Source of the DNA: Xanthomonas sp. Leaf148
GTDB lineage: Bacteria > Pseudomonadota > Gammaproteobacteria > Xanthomonadales > Xanthomonadaceae
Assembly: GCF_001423585.1 (NCBI RefSeq)
Contig: NZ_LMOP01000008.1
Location: forward strand, 1,439,118 to 1,503,117
Length of the DNA stretch: 64,000 bases
Reading direction: 5' to 3'
Shown: in pieces, positions 25,032 to 35,100 of the stretch
How positions within the stretch are numbered: position 1 is the first letter of the stretch
Layout of the letters: every line of letters begins with the position of its first letter
Program-made: the position numbers and the translations under genes
Notes under the pieces: generated by a model
What the model saw: only the letters and a program-made list of their open reading frames with translations
What the model was told of the DNA's origin: nothing
Databases searched by the model: none

Positions 25032-26198
25032 ATGCAACGCATCGCAATTGCCGAACGCCCGGATTGGCGCGCGCAGGCCGAGTCGCTCGGTTTTCATTTT
25101 CACACCATCGACGGCGAGCCGTATTGGGACGAACGCGCGTACTACGCCTTTTCGTTGCGGCAGATCGAAGACGACATCGAGGCGCCCACCCAAGACCTGC
25201 ACGACATGGCGATGCAGCTGGTGGACGAAGTGGTCGGCTCCGAGGCGCTGCTGACCAAGCTGGCCATCCCGCCGTTTTACTGGGACTGGATCGCCAACTC
25301 CTGGAAGAACCGCGACCCGCATCTGTATGGCCGCATGGACCTGGCGTACTCCGGCAACGGCCCGGCCAAGTTGTACGAGCTCAATTACGACACGCCTACC
25401 TCGCTGTATGAGGCTGCGTATTTCCAGTGGTTGTGGCTGGAGCAGCAGATCGCTGCCGGCGTGCTGCCAGCGGGCACCGATCAGTACAACCTGATCCAGG
25501 ATCTGTTGTGCGAAACGCTGGGCGCGCTGGCGGTGGATGGCGCGTTGGGTGCGCAGATGCATTTTTCGGCGGTGCGCGACTCGCTGGAAGACCGCGCCAC
25601 TGTGCGTTATCTGCGCGATTGCGCGCATCAGGTCGGCATTGCGACCGAAGAAGTCGCCATCGAAGACATCGGCCTGAGCGCCGACGGCTGGTTCACCGAT
25701 GACCAGGACCGCGTGATCCAGACCTTGTTCAAGCTGTATCCGCTGGAATTCATGATGGAAGAGCGCTTCGGCCCGGCGTTGATCGCCAACCGCGTGCGCC
25801 TGATCGAACCAGCATGGAAATCGGTATTGAGCAACAAGGGCATCCTGCCGCTGCTGTGGGAACGCCATGAAGGGCATCCCAATCTGCTGGCAGCGCGCTT
25901 TGCGCAGGCCGGCGAAGCACCCGCTGCCGGTTGGGTACGCAAGCCGCTGCTCTCGCGCGAAGGCGCCAACATCGCGCTGGTCACCGCGCAAGGCGAGGCT
26001 GCACAAACCGATGGCCCGTATGTGGACGGCCCGGCGATCCTGCAGGCGCACCATCCGCTGCCGGTCTTCGATGGCCGCCATGCGCTGGTGGGCAGTTGGG
26101 TGGTGGCCGATCGCCCCGCCGGGTTGGGCATGCGCGACGACGATGGCCCGATCACCCGCGACACCTCGCGCTTCGTGCCGCATGTGATCGTGGACTGA
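25032..26198 (+). CDS. yjfC: YjfC-like ATP-grasp protein of the glutathionylspermidine synthase family
   Basis: 388 residues, homologous to the synthetase half of glutathionylspermidine synthase. The ATP-grasp fold is indicated by GRMDLAYSGNGPAKLYELNYDTPTSLYEAAYFQW near the N terminus, EERFGPALIANRVRLIEPAWKSVLSNKGILPLLW in the centre and a C-terminal LVGSWVVADRPAGLGMRDDDGPITRD. It has no amidase domain. Such enzymes join a carboxylate to an amine using ATP; the substrate here is unknown. The start at 25032 is set by family similarity; the longer open frame is a shadow of yjfM. Last gene of the operon; a hairpin follows at 26270. Confidence 0.88.
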   Translation: MQRIAIAERPDWRAQAESLGFHFHTIDGEPYWDERAYYAFSLRQIEDDIEAPTQDLHDMAMQLVDEVVGSEALLTKLAIPPFYWDWIANSWKNRDPHLYGRMDLAYSGNGPAKLYELNYDTPTSLYEAAYFQWLWLEQQIAAGVLPAGTDQYNLIQDLLCETLGALAVDGALGAQMHFSAVRDSLEDRATVRYLRDCAHQVGIATEEVAIEDIGLSADGWFTDDQDRVIQTLFKLYPLEFMMEERFGPALIANRVRLIEPAWKSVLSNKGILPLLWERHEGHPNLLAARFAQAGEAPAAGWVRKPLLSREGANIALVTAQGEAAQTDGPYVDGPAILQAHHPLPVFDGRHALVGSWVVADRPAGLGMRDDDGPITRDTSRFVPHVIVD

Positions 26199-26269
26199 TC
26201 TCAACGCGTCAGCGCGTTGCAGATAGGCGATGTGGTCGTAGCGACGATGCGCGTCACGCGTGTCCAGGT

Positions 26270-26302
26270 AACTGCGGCGTTTGCTTTGCATACGCCGCAG
26301 TT
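26270..26302 (+). terminator. Hairpin after the yjf operon
   Basis: Perfect 11-bp stem, AACTGCGGCGT (26270-26280) with ACGCCGCAGTT (26292-26302), loop of 11 bases, 72 bases after the yjfC stop. No T-run follows, so it may act as a Rho-linked or mRNA 3'-end structure. Confidence 0.5.
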
Positions 26303-26663
26303 GCGCGCAAGCCCTGCGGGCTGTGCGACGCAGCGCAGGTTTTCCACACCCCCTGTGGATGGAACTTGCACAAGGCTGTGGACAACTGCGTGCAGGCCCC
26401 GGCCCGCAACGCTGTCAAGATGGGTGGCGAAAAAATGACCAATCGCTCGCGGTGAGCAAGCAGGCGCAGCTTTTGTAGCGATCTGGACAGAATCGGCAAA
26501 CTTCTGGAAGCGCTCTGCGTCGCGATGTCACTGCGGATGCAGTCGGCCAACCAGGCATGATCGTTTGCGCAAGGCCTGCACGACGTATCCGCGTCGGTCC
26601 GATGCGATATGCAGCATCGGCCTATCCGCACTACAACTCAGTGCGACAGCTACGCAGCCCTCG
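26303..26663. other. Gene-free interval between yjfC and the leftward exporter gene
   Basis: About 360 bases with no supportable gene. TTTCCACA and TGTGGA form a short palindrome near 26341-26360 and TGTGGACAA occurs near 26377; they are too few and imperfect for an origin. No terminator with a T-run was seen for the convergent transcripts. Confidence 0.5.
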
Positions 26664-28034
26664 TCATACCCGGCGCGCCACAAAAAAGCCCGCCATCGCC
26701 AGCAACCAGGCCAGCGCGAAGACGCTCAGGTAGGCCGCCCATGGTGCCGACGCCAACAGCGCGGCGAAGAGCGCGCCCGCCAGTGCCAGCATGCCGGCAA
26801 CGGCAATCGCTTCGCTCAGCTGCATCGCAGAGCTGTTGGCGCCTTGTTGCGCCGGTGGCGACAAGGCCAGCGTCAGCACCGACAGGCTGGGATACACCAG
26901 GCCCATGCCCAGGCCGGTCAGCGCCCAGCCGGCGACGGCCAGCGGCACCGGAATCGCCGGCCACACCGCGCCTGCGCCGATCACGATGCCCAGCGTCATC
27001 AGCAGCGCGCCGGTCTTGAGCAGGCGCGGCCGCGACCAGCCGGCGCGGCTGTGGCCCTGGTACCACGAGCCACTGAACCAGCCAAGCGCGCCCAGGCTCA
27101 GTGCCACGCCCGCCAGCAGCGGTGTGAGCCCGCGTTCGCGCGACAGCAGCAACGGCAAAAACGCCTCGAACCCGAAGAACGCCGCCGCAGCGATGCCACG
27201 TAGCGCGATCACGCTGGGCAACCCGCGTGCAAGCCGCAAGGTGCCGGCCGGCAATAGTTGCCACGCGCAATACACCGTGAGCATCAGCGGCGGCAGCATC
27301 GCGCCCAGCGCAGTCATGCCGTGCAATTGACCGCCCAGATACACGCCCAGTACGCCCAATGCCGCGCCGATGGCCCAGCCCAGCGACGCAGTCGGCGCGG
27401 CGGGATCCGCATTGGTCCAGCTCCGCCCGCGCAGTGCCGGCCACAGCATCAACCCGGCCGGAATCGCCAGCAGCGGCACCGATAGAAACACCCAACGCCA
27501 GCCCACGTGCTGCACGATCAACCCGCTGATGCTCGGCCCGATCAATGACGGCACCACCCAGCCGGCGGAGAACGCGGCAAACACGCGTGGCCGCAACGCT
27601 TCCGGATACAGCCGCCCGACAATCACGTACAACGCCACCGAATACGCGCCGGCGCCCAGCCCCTGCAACAGGCGCCCGGCGATCAGCGACGGCATGCTCG
27701 GTGCTAGCCCGGCGATCAATAGCCCGATCACGAAACACAGCAGCCCGACGCCCAGCGCGCCGCCGGGGCCGCGACGGTCGCTCCAGCGCCCGGCGGCGGT
27801 CATGCCCACCACGCTAGTGGCCAGGGTGCCGCCGAAGGCCAGTGCATACAGCGGCAAGCCGTTCAACTCGCGCGCCACGGTGGGCATGGCGGCGGCCACC
27901 GCCAGCGATTCGAAGGCATTGAGCGATACCAGCGCGACCATGCCGAGCGTGGCGGCGCGATATGGCGCTGCCAGAATCGAGGTGGGGTGCGTGGCGTGGG
28001 GCGGTGTGGCGGGCAGGGCGGTATCGGTGGGCAT
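26664..28034 (-). CDS. MFS exporter under SoxR control
   Basis: 456 residues, major facilitator family, about 12-14 membrane segments. The MFS hallmarks are [15 protein letters not shown] after segment 2 and [26 protein letters not shown]. The ATG at 28034 is preferred: the SoxR-box promoter at 28097-28127 would place the transcript start near 28090, leaving a 55-base leader. Upstream ATGs at 28088 and 28166 would be leaderless or lie in the operator. It is divergent from soxR. In many non-enteric bacteria SoxR activates exporters and redox enzymes directly in response to redox-cycling compounds, which fits an efflux role here. Confidence 0.9.
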   Translation of the reverse strand: MPTDTALPATPPHATHPTSILAAPYRAATLGMVALVSLNAFESLAVAAAMPTVARELNGLPLYALAFGGTLATSVVGMTAAGRWSDRRGPGGALGVGLLCFVIGLLIAGLAPSMPSLIAGRLLQGLGAGAYSVALYVIVGRLYPEALRPRVFAAFSAGWVVPSLIGPSISGLIVQHVGWRWVFLSVPLLAIPAGLMLWPALRGRSWTNADPAAPTASLGWAIGAALGVLGVYLGGQLHGMTALGAMLPPLMLTVYCAWQLLPAGTLRLARGLPSVIALRGIAAAAFFGFEAFLPLLLSRERGLTPLLAGVALSLGALGWFSGSWYQGHSRAGWSRPRLLKTGALLMTLGIVIGAGAVWPAIPVPLAVAGWALTGLGMGLVYPSLSVLTLALSPPAQQGANSSAMQLSEAIAVAGMLALAGALFAALLASAPWAAYLSVFALAWLLAMAGFFVARRV

Positions 28035-28096
28035 CGAACATCCAGAGCGAGTGAGCAGGGGCGTGACCGTGGCGCTTGCGTCGGTCATGGCCGCGC

Positions 28097-28127
28097 AGCA
28101 TCCTGCCTCAACCAAGGTTGAGGTCAA
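28097..28127 (-). promoter_or_regulatory. SoxR-box promoter of the MFS gene
   Basis: CCTCAACCAAGGTTGAGG at 28106-28123 has 8-bp palindromic arms around AA, as in the known SoxR box CCTCAAGTTAACTTGAGG. On the leftward strand it sits between TTGACC (-35, 28127-28122) and GATGCT (-10, 28102-28097) with a 19-bp spacer, the overlong spacing typical of MerR-family targets. Confidence 0.9.
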
Positions 28128-28131
28128 GGCA

Positions 28132-28578
28132 ATGCAGCGTGAGTTGTCGGTGGGCGAAGTGGCCAAGCGCAGTGGCGTGGCGGTATCGGCATTGCATTTC
28201 TATGAGCGCAAAGGCCTGATTCGCAGCCTGCGCACTGCAGGAAATCAGCGACGTTACGCGCGCGATGTGTTGCGGCGCATCGCGGTGATTCGTGTCGCGC
28301 AACGGCTCGGGGTGCCTTTGCAGCAGGTGCTGGACGCGTTCTCGGTATTGCCGGATCAGCGCACGCCCACGCGCGCGGAATGGGCGCGCATGTCCGCGCG
28401 CTGGCGCGGGCAGCTGGATGCGCGCATCAGCGAACTGCAGGCCTTGCGCGACCAGCTCACCGATTGCATCGGCTGCGGCTGCCTGTCGTTGCGCCGCTGC
28501 CGCTTGAGCAATCCGGATGACGCACTCGGCGCGGACGGCGATGGTGCGTTGCGACTGGGCAGCTTGATTCCGGAATAA
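28132..28578 (+). CDS. soxR: Redox-sensing MerR-family regulator SoxR
   Basis: 148 residues. MerR-type winged helix ([26 protein letters not shown], with [17 protein letters not shown]), dimerisation helix, and the [2Fe-2S] cluster motif Cys112-x2-Cys115-x-Cys117-x5-Cys123 ([12 protein letters not shown]). SoxR senses redox-cycling agents by cluster oxidation and then untwists its target promoter. The ATG at 28132 is chosen because upstream starts would overlap the operator. It is divergent from the MFS gene, sharing an intergenic region of under 100 bases with the SoxR box. Confidence 0.96.
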   Translation: MQRELSVGEVAKRSGVAVSALHFYERKGLIRSLRTAGNQRRYARDVLRRIAVIRVAQRLGVPLQQVLDAFSVLPDQRTPTRAEWARMSARWRGQLDARISELQALRDQLTDCIGCGCLSLRRCRLSNPDDALGADGDGALRLGSLIPE

Positions 28579-28579
28579 G

Positions 28580-28640
28580 AGTGGCTAACAAAAACGTAGC
28601 GAGCGGGCGCCTGGTGGTGAGTCTGGTTTTGTCGGCCGTG
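28580..28640 (+). repeat. Probable internally deleted copy of the dispersed element
   Basis: GAGTGGCTAACAAAAACG with AGCGAGCGGGCG matches one terminus and the CGTAGCGAGC motif of the full copies; GGTTTTGTCGGCC about 40 bases on resembles the other end. The interior is mostly missing. Confidence 0.4.
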
Positions 28641-28741
28641 TCTTGGTGGATGCGGTCAGAAGTCCAGGTCAAACGCTGAGTGGATCGCGTGCGCGGTGCC
28701 TTCGCCGCTCGCGGCACACGCCGTGAACTCCATGCGGTCTC

Positions 28742-28764
28742 GGTGGCGGCATCCATGCCGCCAC
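28742..28764. repeat. Short palindrome GGTGGCGGCAT-CC-ATGCCGCCAC
   Basis: Stem of 10 bp around the centre GGCATCCATGCC, related in sequence to the inner palindrome at 28877-28902. Confidence 0.5.
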
Positions 28765-28848
28765 ACGGTCCCGCAATCGGCGAGGACACCGCACCAGAGA
28801 GCTTGCTGGCTGCTTTACTCAAAGCCATGCATACCGACCATCCCGACT

Positions 28849-28956
28849 GGTCCTTGCCTGCCTACCGTCGCGGGACCTTACGCGGCATGGATGCCGCGTA
28901 AGCGCTGACAAGGACGTACTTGCAGCGTGTCCCGCGATGGTAGGTGGGCAAGGACC
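28849..28956. repeat. Nested palindrome: 28-nt outer arms around a perfect 12-bp inner stem
   Basis: Outer arms 28849-28876 and 28929-28956 pair at 25 of 28 positions (GGTCCTTGCC at one end, GGCAAGGACC at the other). Inside, CTTACGCGGCAT (28877-28888) pairs perfectly with ATGCCGCGTAAG (28891-28902). An open frame crosses it but the palindromic structure is the stronger signal. It lies directly before a full copy of the dispersed element. Confidence 0.75.
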
Positions 28957-28964
28957 CTGCAACC

Positions 28965-29101
28965 AAGAGCAGCTAATAAAACTACTGTGCAGCCGCCAAG
29001 GGGCGCGGCCGGTGCTCGGAATCCTCATGTACCACTCGTAACACTCCGGTTCCTCCGCGCCCACCTGACGACTGCTCGCTACGTTTTGTTGTCCACTTTA
29101 A
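28965..29101 (+). repeat. Dispersed inverted-repeat element, copy 2
   Basis: Left end AAGAGCAGCTAATAAAAC, interior GGGCGCGGCCGGTGCTCGG, CATGTACCACTCGTA, TCCGGTTCCTCCGCGCC, GACGACTGCTCGCTACG, right end GTTTTGTTGTCCACTTTAA. About 200 bases upstream of the aminopeptidase gene. Confidence 0.85.
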
Positions 29102-29304
29102 GCCGCAGATCAGCCGCCCTGCGGTAGGCAGGCGTGGGTTAGTTTTGGTGGCCGCTCTCAGCGTCACCAGCATGGCTGTCGCGCAGATCGTCGAGCGGAG
29201 CGCTGCTGCCGCGGAATCGTGCAGCGCCATCCGGGACCAATGGCATTCCCGCGCGCGGCGAGGCGCGCCGTAGGATGGAAGTCCCCCACGCCGCAGGATT
29301 TCGC

Positions 29305-31311
29305 ATGACCCCCACCGTGCGCCGATCGCTTACCGTTGCATTGTCACTGGCATGCGTTGCCGTGCCCGCACTTGCCGCTCCCGCACCAGCCAGTTCCGCA
29401 ACCGCAGCACCCGCACCGGCCAGCCCTTTCGATCCACTGGCCTTGTTCGCCCCGTTGCAATTACCCGATGCGCCCAATGCCTACCGCAGCGGCAGTGGCG
29501 TGCCCGGGCCGTTGTTCTGGCAGAACCGTGCCGATTACCAGCTAGACGCGCGCATCGATCCGGCCAGCCACACGCTCACCGGCACCGCCGCCATCCATTA
29601 CACCAACCACAGCCCGGACGCGTTGGACGTGCTTTGGCTGCAGCTGGACCAGAACATGTACCGCGCCGACGCGCGTGCGGCGGCCAGCCGTCCATCGCGG
29701 CGCACCGAGTTCACCGAGGGCATGCAGATCGCCAGCGTGGAGATCGAGCGCGATGGCCGCCGCCAGCCCGCGCATTTCGTGGTGGACGACACCCGCATGC
29801 GCGTGGACCTGCCGCAGCCGCTGGCCGGGCAGGGCAAGGCGCTGACGCTGCAGATCCATTACCGCTACCGCATTCCCGGCACCTGGGGCGGGCGCACCGC
29901 TTACAGCGCCAGCAAGCAGGGTGAGATCTACGAGATTGCGCAGTGGTACCCGCGCATGGCCGTCTACGACGATCTGCGTGGCTGGGATACGCAACCGTAT
30001 CTGGGCTCGGAGTTTTATCTGGAGTACGGCGACTTCGATTACGCGGTGACCGTGCCGGATGGATTTCTGGTGGCCGGTTCCGGTGCGTTGACCAACCCGG
30101 CCGAGGTGCTCAGCCGCGCCGAGCAGCAACGCCTGCAACAGGCGCGCGACAGCGACCGCACGGTGCTGATCCGCACGCCCGCAGAGGTCGCCGCACGCGC
30201 AGCGGCACCGGCAGCCAGCGGCACGCGCACCTGGCGCTTCCATATGGAGCACACGCGCGATGTCGCGTTTGCCGCATCGCCTGCGTTCGTCTGGGATGCC
30301 GCACGCATCAATCTGCCGGGCGGCAAGCAGTCGCTGGCGATGTCGGTCTACCCGGTGGAAGGTGTGGGCGCGGATAAATGGAACCGCTCCACCGAATACG
30401 TCAAAGGTGCGATCGAACATTTTTCGCAGTGGTATGCGTACCCGTGGCCCGCTGCGATCAACCTGGGCGGCTACGGCGCGGGCATGGAGTACCCGGGCAT
30501 CGTGTTCGATGGCTTTGAAGACGGCGGCAAGGACCTGTTCTGGATCACCGCACACGAGATCGGCCACACCTGGTTCCCGATGATCGTCGGCTCCAACGAA
30601 CGCCGCCATGCCTTCATGGACGAAGGCTTCAACACCTTTATCGATGTGTACGCATCGGATGCCTTCAACAAGGGCGAATACGCGCCCAAGCGCGACTCGG
30701 AATATGCGCCCAAGGGCGGAAACCCGGTCGATGAAATCCTGCCGTTGCTGGCAGATCGCACGGCGCCCACCTTGATGGATATCGCCGATGCCACCAGCGA
30801 AACCTACCGTCATCCGCTGACCTATTTCAAAGGCGCGTTGGGGTTGGTGTTGCTGCGCGAGCAGATTCTGGGGCCGGAGCGCTTCGATCCGGCGTTTCGC
30901 AAATACATCGCCACCTGGGCTTACAAACATCCCACGCCTTCGGATTTTTTCCGGTTGATGGAAAGCGAAAGCGGTGAAGACCTGAGCTGGTGGTGGCGCG
31001 GCTGGTATCTCAATAACTGGCAGCTGGACATGGGCATCGCCCGCGCGCAGTACGTCGATCACGACCCGGCCAAGGGGCTGCAGCTCACCTTACGTAGCCG
31101 GCAGAAACTGGTGATGCCGGTCACCGTGCGGGTGGATCTGGCCGACGGCAGCCATCTGGACCGTCGCGTGCCGGTGGAGACCTGGCTGCAGAACACCGCC
31201 CCGACCTTGACCCTGCCTACCACGCAGAAAGTGCTGCATGTGACCCTGGACCCGGATCATGCGCTGCCGGATGCCGACCGCAGCGACGATCGCGTGGACG
31301 TGATCGGCTGA
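29305..31311 (+). CDS. Secreted M1-family metallo-aminopeptidase
   Basis: 668 residues. A signal peptide (TPTVRRSLTVALSLACVAVPALAA) directs export. The M1 zinc site is complete: His417-Glu418-Ile-Gly-His421 (HEIGH) and the third ligand Glu440, 19 residues after His421 (in HAFMDEGFNTF). The GYGAGMEYPGIVF segment is the family's exopeptidase motif region, in the GAMEN position but modified (GAGMEY). It probably trims peptides in the periplasm or outside. The ATG at 29305 gives a normal signal peptide. A T-tailed terminator follows 76 bases after the stop. Monocistronic. Confidence 0.92.
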   Translation: MTPTVRRSLTVALSLACVAVPALAAPAPASSATAAPAPASPFDPLALFAPLQLPDAPNAYRSGSGVPGPLFWQNRADYQLDARIDPASHTLTGTAAIHYTNHSPDALDVLWLQLDQNMYRADARAAASRPSRRTEFTEGMQIASVEIERDGRRQPAHFVVDDTRMRVDLPQPLAGQGKALTLQIHYRYRIPGTWGGRTAYSASKQGEIYEIAQWYPRMAVYDDLRGWDTQPYLGSEFYLEYGDFDYAVTVPDGFLVAGSGALTNPAEVLSRAEQQRLQQARDSDRTVLIRTPAEVAARAAAPAASGTRTWRFHMEHTRDVAFAASPAFVWDAARINLPGGKQSLAMSVYPVEGVGADKWNRSTEYVKGAIEHFSQWYAYPWPAAINLGGYGAGMEYPGIVFDGFEDGGKDLFWITAHEIGHTWFPMIVGSNERRHAFMDEGFNTFIDVYASDAFNKGEYAPKRDSEYAPKGGNPVDEILPLLADRTAPTLMDIADATSETYRHPLTYFKGALGLVLLREQILGPERFDPAFRKYIATWAYKHPTPSDFFRLMESESGEDLSWWWRGWYLNNWQLDMGIARAQYVDHDPAKGLQLTLRSRQKLVMPVTVRVDLADGSHLDRRVPVETWLQNTAPTLTLPTTQKVLHVTLDPDHALPDADRSDDRVDVIG

Positions 31312-31386
31312 CCGTCGCCAGCGCGAGCGGGCTGACGACCCCGCTCGGCAATGCGCGCAATCGCCGCGCGCTGCAACCGCGCTACG

Positions 31387-31424
31387 CGGCGCAATCGATT
31401 GCGAAGATTGCGCCGTTTTTCTTT
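31387..31424 (+). terminator. Rho-independent terminator of the aminopeptidase gene
   Basis: Perfect 10-bp stem CGGCGCAATC / GATTGCGCCG with a nine-base loop, followed by TTTTTCTTT. Confidence 0.88.
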
Positions 31425-31624
31425 GTGCATCCGTCGGCGCTGCACTGGTTTCCAACGCCACGACGTCAGCCGGCATCAGTGCATGGCCATCGTGTGCGTC
31501 GCGCGTCTGAGTCAGCCGCGTTGTTGTCGATGCGACGTTTGCGCAATCGCCTTGCGCGACCCTGCTACGCCGGTTTCATTGTGCGAATTTCACCGTGGCC
31601 GTCGCCGGTTTTCGCGCAATCGGA

Positions 31625-31638
31625 TGATAACGCTTACA
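31625..31638 (+). promoter_or_regulatory. LacI-type operator, weaker site
   Basis: TGATAACGCTTACA matches the LacI-family half-site plan with a central CG (5 of 7 positions pair). It lies 142 bases before a better site, upstream of the TonB receptor gene. Confidence 0.45.
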
Positions 31639-31766
31639 GCCGCGCTGCCATTGATTACCGCATGCGGGCTCAAGCGAGTGCCGTATCGGCTGTAACAGTG
31701 CGTGCCCATCACTATGCTGCAACGCACGGTGACAAGCGCTTTATCGCCTGACTAGGCTGCGCAGCG

Positions 31767-31780
31767 TGTTAGCGCTATCA
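31767..31780 (+). promoter_or_regulatory. LacI-type operator TGTTAGCGCTATCA
   Basis: Near-perfect 14-bp palindrome with central CG (6 of 7 positions pair), the form of operators used by LacI-family sugar regulators at Xanthomonas TonB-receptor loci. It is 400 bases ahead of the receptor start. No LacI-family gene lies in the window. Confidence 0.6.
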
Positions 31781-31923
31781 CTGGCAGACACACCGTGCAT
31801 GGCACGCGTTGCGCAGCTGTCGCCGACATCACCTCTGTTGGCGATGTCTGCTGCAGGCATGCACTGCACAACGCAGTCGACGATCGTAGGGGCGATCGGC
31901 GGCATGCGCGCTAGGGGACCGTT

Positions 31924-32068
31924 AGAGCAACCAACAAAACGTAGCGAGCAGTGGTCAGGCGAGTGCGGACGGCGCGCTTAGAACCGGAATGTACGAGCGG
32001 TACATGCCGATTCCGAGCACCGGCCCCGTCCGCCTGGCGGCTGCACAACAGGTTTGTCAGCTGCTCGT
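31924..32068 (-). repeat. Dispersed inverted-repeat element, copy 3 (inverted)
   Basis: Reads as the reverse complement of copies 1, 2 and 5: CCAACAAAACGTAGCGAGCA, then AACCGGAATGTACGAGCGG, CCGAGCACCGGCC, and GTCAGCTGCTCG at the far end. It lies in the leader of the TonB receptor gene, so the receptor's promoter may lie before or within it. Confidence 0.8.
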
Positions 32069-32179
32069 ATTCACAGCAGTGCTGTTCCATCGCCTACCGG
32101 GCGGTGGTCATGACTTCGCCGTGTCGCATGCCGCGACATCGGCCGTAGGCGGTTGGACTCCACTCCCGAGGACACATCG

Positions 32180-35100
32180 ATGCGTCGTACGTTGAACAGC
32201 TTCAAGTCGAAGGCCATGTTCACCTTCGTTGGCGGCCTGTTGGTCATCAATCCCGCGTTTGCGCAGGACGTCGCGCCGCCGACACCCGCGCCGCAGTCCA
32301 GCAGCGACTCTGCCACCACGCTCGATACCGTCAACGTCACCGGTATCCGCAGCAGCCTGGACCAATCGATGGGCATCAAGCGCGATGCCGCCGGTGTGGT
32401 GGATGCGATCAGCGCCGAAGATATCGGCAAGTTTCCGGACACCAACCTGGCCGAATCGCTGCAACGCATCACCGGTATCTCGATCGAACGCCGCGATGGC
32501 GAAGGCGCGCAGGTCACCGCCCGCGGCTTCGGCCCGCAATTCAATACGGTTACGCTCAATGGCCGCCTGATTCCCGGTGCCGACGCCTTCGGTGCGCCCG
32601 GGCAGACGCCGATCGGTGGCGTGGATGTGGGCACGCGCGCGTTCAATTTCGCGCAGCTCGCCTCCGAAGCCATTACCGGCATCGAAGTGTTCAAGACCAG
32701 CCGCGCCACTGCACCCAGCGGCGGTATCGGCGCCACGATCAACATCCAGACCGACAAGCCGTTCAATCACGAGGGCGTGGTGGCCAATGCCGGCGCCAAG
32801 ATGGTGTCCGATCGCTCGCAGCCGTTCGGCGATTCGCTCACCCCGGAAGTGTCGGGCATCTTCAGCTACACCAACCCGGACAAGACCTTCGGTATCGGCC
32901 TGAGCGCCAGTTATCAGAAGCGTCATGGCGGTTCGGTGCAGGCCACCGAAAACCGCTGGAACATCCAGCGCTGGACCGGTACCGACCCGGCACTGCGTCC
33001 GGACACCGTGGTGACCAACGCGCCGGCCATCGGCCAGCTGTATGGCCTGCCCAACGATATCCGCTACGCATTCGCCGACTTCCAGCGCGAGCGCATGAAC
33101 GGCCAGGCGGTGATGCAGTTCGCACCGACCGACAGCCTCACGCTGACCCTGGATTACACCTATTCGTCCAACGAGATCCGCGAAGAACGCGGCGAGCAGG
33201 GCATCTGGCTGCAACGCGCCAACAGCTTCACCGATCTGACCTTCGATACCGGTCAGACCGTGGCCACGCCGGTGTATCTGCGCGATGTGCCCAACGGCGC
33301 CAAGGACTTCGGCATGGAGCAGCAGCGCAACGAGCAGAAGTACACGCTCGGTTCGCTCGGCTTCAACGCGGACTGGCAGGTGAGCGATCGCTTCCAGCTG
33401 ACCTTCGATGCGCACAACTCCAAGACCCAGAGCCTGCCCAATGATCCGGTCACCGGCGGCAGCGCGACTTATTTCAGCTTTGCCGGCACCAACAACTGCA
33501 CCGGTGGTCCGTCCTGCGGCGGCCAGTGGGGGCAGGAGTTGTGGTTCAACAACTCGCTGCCGATCGGCGCACGCACGTGGTATCCCACCGTCGCCGATTC
33601 GCTGGCCGGTACCAATGGCGTGGTCAACCCGGACTTCACCAAGAACAATCTGGGTTCGCAGGTGCAGCGCATCTACTATCAAAAGCAGGTGACCGAGACC
33701 AAGGAAGGCCGCCTGGATGGCAAGTTCGATTTCGACGACGGGCGTTTCCAGTTCGGCGTCAGCTCGTCCAACACCACCATGCACCGCCTGACCAGCGACA
33801 ATTATTCCACGCTGGGCGACTGGGGCGTGGCCAACGCCGGCAGGGAGCCGGGCATGACCGACCTGCTGCGGCCGGTGAGCATCGTCGGCATGTTCGATGA
33901 CTTCAACGCCAATGGCGCCGCGCGTAATGCATGGCGCGGCGATGCCAGCCAGCTGGCGCTATGGGGTGGAAGCCAGTACGGCGCTGCGACGCGCTACAAC
34001 CCGCTGTACAGCGCGGACAATCAGGTCGAAGAAAAGACCCGCGCGGCGTATGTGCAACTGGAATTGACCGGCGACATCGCCGGCATGACCACCAACACGC
34101 GCCTGGGCCTGCGTTACGAGCGCACCGATGTGGAATCCACCTCGCAGGTGGCCACGCCCGTCGCGCTGCAATGGCAGGCCAACAACGACTTCCAGTTGCT
34201 GCGCTCCGCCGAGCAGCAACCCTTCAGCGAAAAGACCAGCTACAACTACATCCTGCCGAATCTGGATTTCAGCATCGATATCACCGATCAGCTGAAAGGC
34301 CGTGCCTCGTTCGGCCAGACCATCGCGCGGGCGCCGTACAACAACCTCATCGCCGGACCCACGCCGAACACGCCGTCCGGCTCGGTCCTGATCAACCCGT
34401 CCAACCGCGCCAGCGGCGATTCGCAGACGCCGACCCTGGACCCGCTGGAATCGGACAACCTCGACCTGGCGCTGGAATGGTATTTCGCCGATGCCAGCTA
34501 TGTGTCGGCCACGTTCTGGAACAAGCGTGTCAGCAACTTCATCGGCACTACAGTCTCGCGCGAAACCCTGTACGGCTTGACCGACCCGACCTCGGGGCCG
34601 GACGCGCAGGCGGCATTGGCGTTCCTGCAAAGCGGCGCCTGCACCGCGCAGGTGGGCGCCGCCGGCAACGACGTGGCGGCGGCCTGCTCGGCCAACGATA
34701 CCTCGCTGTTTGCGGCAATGGCCTTGCTGCGTAACGCCGCTGCCACCGGTGGCCTGGGTGCGTATAACGGCGGCTCGGCGCAAAGCCTGGCGTTGGAAAA
34801 TGCGTACGACATCGTGGGCAATGCCTCCGACCCGCTGTATCAGTTCGATGTGTCGCGACCGGTCAACCAGAACAAGGCCAACATCCACGGCTGGGAGCTG
34901 GGCGGTCAGTATTTCTTCGGCAGTACCGGCTTCGGCATTTACGCCAACTACACCATCGTCGAAGGCGATGTGGCATTCGACAACAACGTCATCGATCGCG
35001 ATCAATTCGCGTTGCTTGGCTTGAGCGATACCGCCAACGTGATGCTGATGTTCGAGAAGTACGGTTGGAGCGCGCGTCTGGCCTGGAACTGGCGCGACGA

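Noticed and set aside
26335-26390. Replication origin with DnaA boxes
   Set aside because: Only two loose TGTGGA-type matches, no cluster and no dnaA or dnaN genes nearby.
28680-28901. 73-residue frame upstream of the aminopeptidase
   Set aside because: It runs into the nested palindrome and lacks similarity; the DNA is better explained as repeat.
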